Source of the DNA: Kitagawia praeruptora
Lineage: Eukaryota > Streptophyta > Magnoliopsida > Apiales > Apiaceae
Reading direction: 5' to 3'
Assembly (NCBI GenBank): GCA_037693485.1
Contig: CM075346.1
Span: 130,665,001-130,729,000 of the forward strand
DNA: 64,000 nt
Shown one piece after another: positions 25,168 through 36,741 of this stretch (position 1 is its first letter; the number at the start of each line of letters is the position of its first letter). The translations under genes and the position numbers were made by a program. The notes under the pieces are model-generated. The model was given only the letters and a program-made list of their open reading frames with translations. It was not told where the DNA came from and did no database searches.

Positions 25168-26028
25168 GGGTGAAAAATCAGAATACCCACATTTTTATTC
25201 AGGATGCCCAAAATACCTACGAGCGGAAACGTTCGCCCAAAATATCCACTGACCACGCATTACACAAATGCGCGCAGGCGATACGCATTCTGATAATGCG
25301 TGGAACTGGAACACGCATGTGGTGATTGCGTGGAGTGTGTTAATATCAGTTTGGCGTTTGTGAACAGTAACCCCGTACACTCCAACATGCGTGTTTGAAG
25401 ATACGCATGTCCAGCATGCGTATACGGCATTCTGTTCATCGTCTTCTCGAGTAGCTGTCGGAGGCGATTTCACGATCAAAACTTTGACCACAATGTTCGT
25501 CCTTTATAGGCATCGAACAATTGCATCATATACACCAAAATAATCACCTTCCTCTCCTCTACAAACCTATGTCCATCGTTTTTCATTTCATTTGCCGGAA
25601 TCGAAAGCCCCAAACCAAGTTCTTTTTTCTGGTGGAATATTCAGATCTGTTTGTAAACGCCCCTACGGGGCCAAACTCAACAAATCAAACATGATCGAAT
25701 GTAGAGGCACGTATGGGCTTCATTTTGATGCCAACAGGAGGAGTGGAGATGTCCGGAGTTGGGAGAACAGGAGGAGTTGGGAGAACAGGAGGGGGCGACG
25801 GGAGGTGCGATTTCCGGGGAGAGAGAGCGTCGGCTGTGTTTGTGTGATAATGACGTGGTCATCACGCATTATGAGAATGCGTGACCTGAGATACGCATAT
25901 TGAACATGCGTATCCCAGGCCACGCATTTTTAGAATGCGTAGCTCGTGGGTAATTTGGACGGATGCTCGCGCAGATGGGTATTTTGGGCAGGGATTAAGC
26001 AAAACTAGTGTATTTTGGGCATTATTTC
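25168..26028. mobile_element. Mutator-like non-autonomous element rich in ACGCAT/ATGCGT motifs
   Basis: The 10-bp sequence TTAAAATAAT flanks both sides (25158-25167 and 26029-26038), a length typical of Mutator insertions. The ends are loosely inverted, sharing GCCCAAAATA-type words (GGATGCCCAAAATACC at the left; the complement of TATTTTGGGCA at the right). Thirteen ACGCAT or ATGCGT hexamers lie in the two arms, often as inverted pairs such as ACGCATTCTGATAATGCGT. It is GC-richer than its surroundings. A frame of 103 codons (25592-25903) has no recognisable domain. Confidence 0.6.
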
Positions 26029-26038
26029 TTAAAATAAT

Positions 26039-26671
26039 ATAGTTATACGGATTTGAATTAATAAACAAATACAAATTTTTTGTTTTTTAGAAAAATAAAA
26101 ACATACGTGGAAAATCGCATTCGCTTGTAGAGTAGCTTTTCAGAATGCATTGCCCTGCTTATATTATTCCTCGAGGTTTTTAGCAAGACACGTAACAACA
26201 TAAATAAATTAAGCAGCAGTAAGCCAGTAATGTTTAAGTGAATCATCGGTTAAAATATCATACTCCTGAGTTCTGAGTATTACTACTGTTTGGCTCTCTT
26301 TTTTAAGGCAAGTTTTGTTGTTTTAGCTTTTTTTTTTCTAAGCCAACTTTAACTGTTTAGCTCTTTTTTTAAAAGCCAACTTTTACTGTTTAATTAACTC
26401 CTTAAGAAAGTTAAAATTATAGTTAAATAATTTTTAATGGAGCTATAACAATCATCTTCCCAACAGTTGAATCAAGATTTCAACAGTTCAAATTAAAAAA
26501 TAAACATATTAGACATTTCATCATAATTTTTCTGTTTCTCCTCTATAATGTATGACCAAAATATTTTTAATGAGCTTCGTGAAAAATAATCATGGATATA
26601 TTTTTAAAAAAAAAGTCTTCTTTCTCTGTCCGTGAAAACATTCTCTCTCAATTCTCAGTTTTGCTAAACAT
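26039..26671. other. AT-rich intergenic DNA with a short tandem motif
   Basis: Near 26285-26395 a unit of about 50 bp containing AAGCCAACTTTTACTGTTTA is present in two or three diverged copies. No gene is seen. Confidence 0.5.
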
Positions 26672-26680
26672 TAGTTTTAC

Positions 26681-27052
26681 AGGTTAATTATCCAGTTGGT
26701 CACTGAAGGTGAGTCTAAAGTATCAAGTTGGTCACCAAACTGAAAACAGTTTCAAACAAGTTATTAAGGTCTGTTACGGATACATTATGTTAAATAACAT
26801 ACTTTTTTAGAACGGAAAATACTAATATTAATGCTATTTTTTTGAATTTTATGATCAACAATCTATATGATACGAAGACAATAAAATCCAGGAAATCAAC
26901 GTCACTATTAGTATTTTTCGTCCGAAAAAAGTAAGTTATTTAACAGAGTGTACATACAACTGACTTTAATGACCTGTTTGAGACCATTTTCAATTTAGTG
27001 ACCAATTTGATACTGTATGTCCACTTTAATGACCAACTTGATAATTAATTCC
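26681..27052. mobile_element. Mutator-like MITE
   Basis: The 372-bp element is flanked by the 9-bp duplication TAGTTTTAC (26672-26680 and 27053-27061). Its arms are inverted repeats of about 150 bp, with words such as CAAGTTGGTCA and GTTAAATAACATACTTTTTT recurring inverted near the other end. It has no coding capacity. Confidence 0.78.
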
Positions 27053-27064
27053 TAGTTTTACTAA

Positions 27065-30000
27065 GGGTTAATTGGCAAATTCATAACTAAACTCGTACTC
27101 AACTTGCAGTTGGATAATCGAACTCAAAAAACTTGCATTAACGTCATCAGATTAATTAAACCTTGCAATCTCATAACTAAACTATTAAAAACTTGCATGG
27201 CCGTTAACTTTTGTTGACTTTTAACGGAGACCCGTTAATTTTATACACATAAGCTGCCACATTGACTTTTCTTTCTCCTCACATTTGAAAAATCAGCTGC
27301 CACATAGACTCCTATGAATAGCCTAAATAATTTGTAAAGATAATAATTTGCCACATATTCTGTATATTCTGTGCTCAACTACCACACCTCTGTTTTCTTT
27401 TCTGCAACCACTCTGCTTCTTCCTCCTTTCTCATTCACCAATTTCGCCGCCCTCCTTCCATCTTCATCTCCAATTTACCTCCGTCCATCTTCACTTCCAC
27501 TGCCCCTTTTCTCCTCTTCTTCCACCCATCACAGCCCACCCATTTACAACCACCTCCGTTGCTCTTTCTTCCTCCTTTCCCCGTTCACCAATTCCGTTGC
27601 CCTTCTTCCATCTTCATCTGTAATTCATCTCCGTCCATCTTCACTTCCACTGCGCATTTTCTCCTCTTCTTCTGAAAATACACACCTAGAGGGGGGGTGA
27701 ATAGGTGTTATGACTAACAATGACCTAATAAAAAATTCTGCCTGAAAAAATTAAACTGGCAGTTAGCTGGGTACGATAGGCAGCTAACTGAGTTAACCAA
27801 ATGTAACAGATTAATGAATAGGCAGCTAGCTGAGTTAACTGGATGCAACAGATTAACAAATAAGCAGCTAGCTGAGATATGCAATGCAGAAAGTAAAGAA
27901 CACCACGAATTTTAGCTAGGTTCGACCCCTAATCTTCTATGGTCTACGTCCTAGTCCCTTACCAACGTGGTAAGAGAATATATTATTGATCACAAATAAA
28001 CCAATTACAAGATCCAATAATATATCACCCAATTCACTGATAACAGCTAGCTGGAATGAACTTTTCCCTTGAGTAAAGCAGCTCCCTTGAACCTCAATGC
28101 CTCTCTAACAGCCTTGCTCCCTTGAACACTGAATTCCTTGAAGTCCCACTTCGTGAATTCCTCTAGTTCCTTGAACAACCTGTTGTATAGACCAATGAGC
28201 TCCCCTTGAGCACAATACTCCGTGATAACCAAGATCCCCTTGCTGTTATGCAGTGAAACCAATCCCCAGTTACTGATTGCAGCTAGCTGGAACCCCTTAT
28301 TTCCTGAACACAGCTCTCTAAGTTCTATACTAAACCAAGTATAAACTTTTCTAGCCTAATGCTCCTTGAACCCTTGTTCCACAAGCTTGACAATCCAGCA
28401 ACTACCAACTTTACAAGTTGAACAATACAATGAATGGAAAGAATTACAACTCAAAATATGAACTCTCTAATATCTCGATATAGTATGTAATACTAGAGCT
28501 CGTTTGTAGATGAATATGTAGAGTTGTTTCTTGTGTATTCTGAATATAGCTTTTAGGCTCTTTTTCTCTGCAAGAGAAGAACAACCACACAAGTAATATA
28601 TAGTGAAGCAAAGAAGAGTTTAAATTAAAGAGCAAAAATAGCAACGGTCTTGAAAGAGATTCTCACGCTCCATTTTGCAGAATTAACAACTTCTTCTAAC
28701 GTTCACATGGCAGGTTTTTCATTGAATAATGATTCTCATGTAAAGAAATAAAACCAGTGGAGAGAGAGATGAGAATACATTTTAGCTTTGAAGAAAAAAC
28801 CGTTAGAGACATATGAAGAAAACATGAACTTGATGATAAATGAATATGTTTTCTTTGTAAGCCTTTTTCTGTAGGACAACAGATGGTGGAGAGTATGGGT
28901 GTGTGGAATATTTGATTATTAGTAAGAGCATACTCAAAAAGAAAGCACATGGGTTGTCTTTTAGAAAAGTATTAAACAACTAAAGGTTTGCTTTAGTGAG
29001 TGGAATTTGTTTATCAAGATTCCTGATACATGGCAGTGATCTAATATATAAAAGTATGCTTTAAAACATATTAGACTTGATTCTACAAATTACCACAAGT
29101 ACGAACTTCCCTTTTATAAACTGGACAGTCCAGTCTGCCAGCTAGCTGTGTTGAGTAGTCAGCTAGCTGAGTTACCCTGTTTTGCTTAGAAATCATATAG
29201 AAGGTAAACCTGCAAAACAATATTGCTCCAATACAAACATCCAGCTTGCTCACCAAGTATGATCATCAAAATCGTAGGGAATGAAAAACCGTTAGAAAGG
29301 ATGAAGAAAATAATGACTTTGATAATTAGAAAGTATTTTCTTTGTAAGCTTTACTCTAGACAACAGATGGTGGATTTTGAGGGAATGGAATATTTGTTTA
29401 TAAATACAAGCATGATTGAAAAGAAGTACATGGGTTGTTTTGGTGGAACATTAAACAATTTAAAGATTCTTTTAATGAGTGGAAGTAGTCTAGCATGATA
29501 CTTCTACTTGAGTAGTGTTCTTATATATATAATATCATGTTTAAATATATATTAGACCAATCTTACAACTGATTTCCACAATGTTTTCTATAAAAAACAT
29601 ACTCCCTTTTATATTCTGGACAGACTGCCAGCTTGCTGTGTTGAACTGCCAGCTAGCTGAGTTGCCCTGCCAGCTAGCTGAGATGCCCTGTGTTTTGCTA
29701 TGAATTGATATGAATAATGAACCTGCAAAACAATATTAGTCCAGAACAAATACCCAGCTTGCTTACTATGTATGATCATCAAAATTATAGAGTTTCAATC
29801 TCCCCCTTAAACAAAGCATCCTACAAAATAAAATTTGATAGCAGGCTAATATATATTTAATAACAAGCAATCAGCTTGTTGCATTGTGTCATCTTCAGAA
29901 CCAAGCAGTCAGCTTCCTATGAATTGTAACATCATCAAAACCAAGCTTGCTGCATTGTGTCATCATCAAAACCAATAGGGTTTCAACACCCATCGTAGCC

Positions 30001-30952
30001 CTCCCATTTACAACCAGCTCCGCCGCTCTTCTTCAACTCCGCCACCCACTCCATTCCGGCGTCGTTCTTTCAGTCGACCAACAGCCCTTCGCCATTCAAC
30101 TCAACACCTCCCACCTTCCACCCATCGCCTCCTTCAATTCAAAACCACCATTGCCCTCCTTTCGCCACATAATCTCCTTCACCCACCCTCCTCCTTCATT
30201 CTCCAGCTCCTCCACAAATCCACATATTCATCAATTCCCACCGTTGCAATCATCACCTCCCATCTCTTTCTCCTTCTTCCTTCAGCAACAACCTATTCCG
30301 TTCACCGGCCACCAACTCCTCCTCCATCTCTCCACCCATATCACCGCCTTCAACAACTCGCACTTCCTGCCCTCCTCTACACTTGTGTGTAGCGAATCGA
30401 CCCACATAGTCATCATAATCCTCCTTCCATCGATTTTAGCATTAAAAACGAACCATTAAATCAAGAAATCAAAACCCCTAATTTCTAAAAATTCGTAGAT
30501 TAAAAATTAAAGGGTACAGGATTGTAGAGGTTGGAAAAACAAGCCATTTGAGTACTAGAAATACGAATTTAAGCAACAAAATCATAAAGAACGAAGGATT
30601 TTAATTATTGAAAAGAAAAAGGAAAATGAAGAACAACGGAGGCGAGGGAAGAGAGACGAGAGATTGTGAGGAAAGAGAGAGAGAAAGAAATAAAGAAACT
30701 ATTTATATTTACTCCAAAAATGTTTCTTTATTTAAGTAAATTTTTTGTTTTTAACGAATCAAACCACTTCAGCGGATTTTTAACACATCAGCACACCACG
30801 TCAGTTTTCCGTCACGTACGTTACACGGAGTTAACATCGATGACCCAATTGCAAGTTTTAATTACTTTGATGAGTTGACTGCAAACTTTTTGAGTTCGAT
30901 TATCCAGTTGCAAGTTGAGCACGAGTTGAGTTATGAAATAGCCAATTAACCC
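27065..30952. mobile_element. Mutator-like element with a Sirevirus LTR remnant inside
   Basis: The ends GGGTTAATTGGC...GCCAATTAACCC start imperfect terminal inverted repeats of about 110 bp. They are flanked by the 10-bp duplication GTTTTACTAA (27055-27064 and 30953-30962). Between the arms lies C/T-rich DNA (27400-27672 and 29986-30470) containing a tandem duplication of about 150 bp. The second copy of that duplication is interrupted by the retrotransposon remnant at 27673-29985. No transposase is visible, so the element is non-autonomous. The pyrimidine-rich parts could be captured host 5' UTR or exon sequence; frames of 91-170 codons there are low-complexity and I do not call them genes. 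Confidence 0.82.
27673..29985 (-). mobile_element. Sirevirus-like LTR remnant nested in the MULE
   Basis: A full LTR runs from 27673 (TGAAAATACACACCTAGAGG, then a run of G and TGAATAGG) to 29797 (GAGTTTCA). ATCTCCCCCTT follows it, a polypurine tract in minus orientation. About 190 bp later a second LTR end (TAGGGTTTCA, 29985) occurs, so the element has collapsed to one LTR plus a short remnant. No 5-bp flanking duplication survives. Within the LTR about 490 bp is tandemly duplicated (about 28795-29280 and 29283-29791). The 10-bp palindrome CAGCTAGCTG occurs eight times. Confidence 0.7.
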
Positions 30953-30962
30953 GTTTTACTAA

Positions 30963-31869
30963 CATGTGAGGATAAATCTACCAAGAACTTGTTGCATTAA
31001 TCTTGGAGTCCCAAGGTTGGTTGTGGCAGACCTGATTAAAAATCAAATGAAGCTCAACTCTTTGGTAAAGAGATTTTAACTGCTAAATGAAAGTTAATTT
31101 TAATCCTAATCGCTAAGATCTTGATCTAATGATTGGTCCCTTTTCTAATAAATAAGATGTATAAATGTAACGGTTACCTTATTTATGGAAAATATTGCCA
31201 TCCACCAAGAAGAGTACAGACGATTGAATATTAAAAAAATTGCTAGTATAATACGTACCTACATTTTATATATTTAATTAGGGATCCGTCTAGGATTGCT
31301 ATTGCAGACAATAATAACAGTATTTTGCTGAAAAATACGTAAAAACTGTTTAATAAAACTCAAAAGTAATTTTTTCGACAATCATTTTTGGTTGAAAGTG
31401 TGCTTTTAGATAGTAAAGCAGGACCCCATATTTTTGAAAAAAACTGTTTTTTTAGCTTTTTCGGGAAAGAGTTGTTGATTTCACATCAAACCTCATCAAC
31501 AACATTAATGTTTTTATATTTTACATTAAAACATATATATTTTAAAAATTTTATCAAACAGTTATCTGATTTTTCATATAGCACTTTTTCTACCAGCATT
31601 TTTTCTCACAGAACAACAATCTTCAACAATAATCCCAAAATTTAAAGCAAACTCGATCCCAAACTTATTACATTCGAATAGTTCATAAACAAATGAGAGG
31701 GACAGAGAGAATACATGATTATAAATTTATATAACAATTCAAATATATACTGTTCCATAAACATACATGTATGAAATGTATCCATCAACTTGACAACAAA
31801 TCATAAGAAAAACCTAATACCATAATTAAGCATTTCCACCTCCTTTCTTTTCTGACCAACAAAACTTAT
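30963..31869. other. Intergenic spacer
   Basis: AT-rich; no gene, inverted-repeat element or long repeat recognised. Confidence 0.5.
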
Positions 31870-32038
31870 TACTCCCTCCGTCCCATTTTATGTGAACCTC
31901 TTTCCTTTTTGGAACGTCCCAAAAAGAATGAACATAATATACTTATTATTTTCAAACACCACTTTTCACTATTACATCCACTACTTCTCCACTTTTTATT
32001 AAATAAACACTACTACACCCACTATTTTTCTCCACTAT

Positions 32039-33609
32039 TGTTATGCTATAATTACGCAAGCGCACGTAGTCACAAGTAATATAATTAAAGTTCGTTCCGC
32101 AGAGATCTGGTTAGGTTTTAATCAGAAAATATGCCTATGCAACAATGTATGATTTTAATTCACTGCTAAGAAAAGTAACAAATTGGGTTTGATTATCTAA
32201 ATTAAACTAAGATGCAAATTATAAAACTAAGAATTAACTATTTGACAAGGATTAAAATCGAATTACTTATATGAGATTAAACATGGAATCCTAGTTTCAT
32301 TATCTACTTCACTTAGAGTTGCAGCCTTTAATCAATACATGCGATGGTTTTGATATCTGATCGGATAACACGAAACAAGTATACGCTACCTGTCAGCATA
32401 CGCATACCAAACTAAACATACATCCACAAAAGAGACAGAAGATGAATAGACACCAATTATGCTTAGACCCTATATGTCTATAGAATTTGAAAACATAACG
32501 GTTGAAGAGCAGGTTATCCATTAAGATCACACAGGGCAATATAAGTATTTTCATCTCACACCACGAATCATATTGATAAACAATTATGAACCTATGCTAG
32601 CATGGTAAGTTCTAAATCTCAAGATCCACTTTCACTTCACAAGAGATTAACAAATTAGATGTTCGCGACGCATCTATCAGTTAAGCATAACCATACAAGG
32701 ATATCAATTATTCACCACACATAAATCTTTAAGGCATGCAAACTACTAAGCTACATAGATAAATCCACTAGGATCCCATGACAACGATTAGTTCATAATC
32801 GAACCTTTCGTCACCATGGGATTATATGAAAGCATGGTATTAAACAAGATAATGAAGATGAATAAATCAATAATAGAATAAGGTTTAGCGAACAAATCCG
32901 GAAAAGTAACAAGCATCCAAAAGAAACGCCTAACAAAGGAATACAAGAAAACTATGTCTAGATCTTCTTGTCGTCACAATCCTCGCCTTGGCTTCTCTCT
33001 CTCGTGCTCTGAACGAATTATATGTGTAGATGTTGATTTTGATGTTCCCCAAGGTGTGTATTTATAGCCCCAAGTGCCTCCTTGTCCAAGCAATTACTGT
33101 CTTTGAATTAGAATAGAATTCCGGCAATTTCCCGTCTTGATTGGAATAGAATTGCCATTCCCATATTTAAACTGATTCTGGAATGTTTTGGTCGTTCATA
33201 ACAATTGCCAAATTGAATAGGAGAAGAAAAACGGAAATTTCCTCTTTAAAATCAAATTCCAGAATATTTCAGCCGGCCTAGCGCGCGCCCGCGCGCTCCC
33301 AAGGCTACTCCTGGCGCGCCCGCGCGGATTTCTCTGCTCTTAGTTCCTACGCGCGGCCGCGCCCAACCTATTGCTTGCAGCTGATTTTCTTTATTTTGCT
33401 GATAATCTTCCGCTTTTGATTGCAACTCCAACCACTTGCACTCCTGAGCTTACAAACACTATATAAACGCTGAAAATTCCATACTTGCACCTGGAAGTAT
33501 ATCCTACACAATTCTCACAAAACACATTAAAACACACCAATACTTGAGATATAAGGCACCAATTTAAGCCGAAATAGAATGATCTAGGTGGATATAAATC
33601 CACTTATCA
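32039..33609 (-). repeat. 3' LTR of the minus-strand Athila
   Basis: Ends TGTTATGC and CACTTATCA on the plus strand. The polypurine tract AGTTTGGGGGTG abuts it at 33610-33621 on the minus strand. Compared with the 5' LTR it lacks 32 bp within a GC-rich CGCGCGCCC stretch near 33350. Confidence 0.93.
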
Positions 33610-35041
33610 CACCCCCAAACTTAAACCGATGCTTGTCCTCAAGCATAAACAGACAAAAATATATACAACTAACTAGTACAACTTCCGTAGGTGATCACGG
33701 TTGCATTTGGCATATGCAACAATCCCTTTAAACCCCTAGGCAGCCCTAGTGGACGAGTAAGGTCTCGTGAGGGCCTATAGCGAATGTACCCACAAAATTC
33801 ATTTAACCTAATGCAATGCAATGCATGAATGCAACTACTATGAAAAATGCAAGATCCCCTTCAAACTCACCAAAACCAACTAACAAGCAAATATCTCAAA
33901 GAATGCAACAAATCCAAGCAGAGCTCGACTAAGTCCCCGTATACTAACAATACATGAACAGAAACGTGCGTGTGTGCAATGCTCATCAAAAATACTCCCA
34001 ACACTAGGTCAAAAATCATACATGCTTTCCGCCAAGACAATCACAGGTTTATAACTAGAATAGACTGTAGACACTCCATAACCTAGGAACACCTCCACCC
34101 TTATCCAAGATAGACAGAAACTTATGCTTTATTACTAAACTACGACACTATATACAATACGCATGCTTATTTAACCGTGCAATGAATGAGACACCAAAAG
34201 GCTTATACAATAATACCCATGTAGCGAGTGTTAGGTCAGCAATCCCAAACCACAAGGGCTTTAGGTTACTAGGACTAAGTCCCCTCAAACTTAATTACTC
34301 GAGTATTAAAGAGCTCACTCTGGTTAATTTTGCATATAAACAATAAACTAATGACTTTTTTTTCTCTTTTTTTAAAAAAATAATGATCTGAAATGAGCCT
34401 TTCTCATTTCCAACCCTAGACTACTCATATAAATATGAGCTGGCTACTAGCCAATTGACGCCTAGCCATTATTAACAACTATTACAACTAGCATGAAATT
34501 TCTGTTTTCCCCCAAACTTAGATTTTAGTGTTCCTACGCTATAAAGGGAATAACGAAAATTCTAAGAATAAACAAGTGATTAAATCTCAAAACATCCAAC
34601 AGGCATGACCCTAACCTAGCCCAAAAGCACCCAATGAGACTGTGTAATTAGTTTTGTTCCCGTAAACATGCAAGCCAATTTCGTAGGGACTATAAATCAA
34701 CCCTCTACTCATCATTATCACACTCAGTTAAACACCTACCTATCAATCAGAATCAGCTCGTCCTAAGGGATCATGAAAAATGCATGCCATGAAAATGCAT
34801 CCAATATGGACTCACATAATAAAACAACAAAAATAACAGAATGTCGTATATGAAACAAACATAGATAACACAAACATATATGCATGAATTACGACTAATA
34901 TGCAAAACATGATATCCTACATGAACACAATGAGACACTAATACTACATATACAATACTTTTCCCCCAAACCACCCCCAAACTTAAGATATTCAATGACC
35001 TCATTGAATGGAAGTAAATACGAGGGAAAGTAGAAACATAC
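33610..35041 (-). other. Non-coding 3' region of the minus-strand Athila
   Basis: Between the env-position ORF and the 3' LTR. No coding frame is convincing; the 124-codon frame at 34771-35145 is low-complexity. It is homologous, in opposite orientation, to 53128-54982 of the plus-strand Athila derivative. Confidence 0.7.
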
Positions 35042-36151
35042 CTACGCTGCAGCGTCATCACCCTCCTCGGGTGGAGAATCAGGCGGTGGATACACAGTGT
35101 CCGATCCAAAAACTGGCCACTCAACATGGATACCACTAGTTCCAAAAGCAGTACTGAAAGCCTATGTCAATCTCGCTGAAAAACGGCTCTGACTCTCATA
35201 CAAGGCATCCATATGCCTCATCATCCGCCTATCATGGGAAGCACTCGAGACTGCAACAGGAGGCTGCTGAACCGGAGGAGCACCAACAACCTTATAACCC
35301 AAACCCCCAAGATGAGGAATGCCGCCAGGCCATTCCACCAACTTCGACACATCAATGGGTCCAGCCGGCATCTGAATCTGCTCCTCGGAAGACCATGTAA
35401 CCCCAGCAATCGAGCACAACCTCGTAACAATAGAGCCATAAGGAATCGCTCCAGTCGAACCCCTCAAGAACCGGAGAATATTCTGATTAACCAAATATCC
35501 AACATCTATATAATGCCCATTCAGAATACCCCACAACAAGATAGCTATCTCTACCGTCACCTCATGAGTATGCGTAGTAGGCAACAGATTAGCACAAATG
35601 AATGAGTTCCAAGCCCTAGCATACCTGTTCATAGTAGCAGCTGAGAAAGTAGCCTTCTCCGTCGACCCTGCCTTCAACTTCCAAGACGTACCTGGCACAC
35701 ACAGACGTGCCACAATCTCATCCAAATCAACCTCAAACCTGGACTTAAAAGTCCAATCCTCTGCCCCATCAGGTCTATCCGGCAAACCAAGCAAAAGCCG
35801 AATAGCACGTGAAGTATAATCCACAGTAACCCCTCTAACAATCGAATAACCATCCCTAGTCTCCTTGGCATTAGCATAAAATTCCCGGAATATACTCAAC
35901 GGGACCGCGGATGCAAGCTCACACAAACTCTACCAACCCCTAGTCTGGACCATACCCAAAATCTCACCATCCTCAGCAGTAACCAACCAAAGCCTATCCT
36001 TAGCTACAGACCGAGTCATCAATTTACCATACTCAGTTTGAGCCTCAACGGACCGAAACTTATTGTCATCATCACCCGAACTCGAATCAGAATCAGACGA
36101 TGGCGGAGCACGAGAACTACTACCCACCAACCGAGCTCTCTTCGGTGCCAT
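35042..36151 (-). pseudogene. Athila env-position ORF with two nonsense mutations
   Basis: This is the extra ORF after integrase in Athila elements. It is sometimes called env-like and carries a domain annotated in plants as a putative transposon protein; its function is not established. It starts at ATG 36151 (MAPKRARLVGSSSR), with a Ser/Asp-rich N terminus followed by the conserved globular part (LLLGLPDRP, LPTTHTHEVTVEIAILLWGI). A TAG after GMVQTRGW (near 35928) and another stop near 35160 interrupt it. The C terminus EGDD matches that of the plus-strand copy ending at 53127. I see no signal peptide or convincing membrane span. Confidence 0.75.
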
Positions 36152-36741
36152 AACAATCAAGAACAACACAAAATCACCACACAAACTGCCAAATTCGAAC
36201 ACAAAATCTGCCCAAAATTCTCACACAAAAAACCACAATTCTGCAAGCCCACAATTCGAAAAATCAACAATATAAGAACAAGAGATTACCCAATCGAATT
36301 TTTAAGAGATAGCTCCTGCAAAATCACTCCCCCAAACTTGAAATTCGCAGCCTCTTGAAAGTTCAATTAGGGTTTGAGATTTGGGAGAAGAGGTGTGTGT
36401 ATGTAGAGGTGTGATGTATAGGTGGGTAATTGTATGTATGTAACTGATTTGGGATGTGGGAATGGAATGAGATGGAAGGATTTTGAAGTGTATTAGAAGT
36501 AGGGTTCGAATAAACTGGTGATAAACAAACACAACAACTGCTGTTCTTCAATTTATTATTATTTTTTTCAGAACCCTCCGCGCGCCCGCGCCCAGTTCCT
36601 ATGTATTCTCCGCGCGCCCGCACTCAACTTCCAGAATTTTTTTTTAACAAATCCTACCTACTAAAAAACATACAATCCACCATGGGTTGCCTCCCAAGAA
36701 GTGCTTGTTTTACGTCAATAGCTCGACATACTCCCGAAACT

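Noticed and set aside
25592..25903. 103-codon frame inside the ACGCAT-rich element
   Set aside because: No recognisable domain, overlapping frames on the other strand, and composition explained by GGAG-type repeats.
27348..27700. Pro/Ser-rich proteins in the MULE arms, including the 170-codon frame at 29947-30459
   Set aside because: Low-complexity pyrimidine-rich DNA with no domain and a retroelement breaking the region. Not supported as genes.
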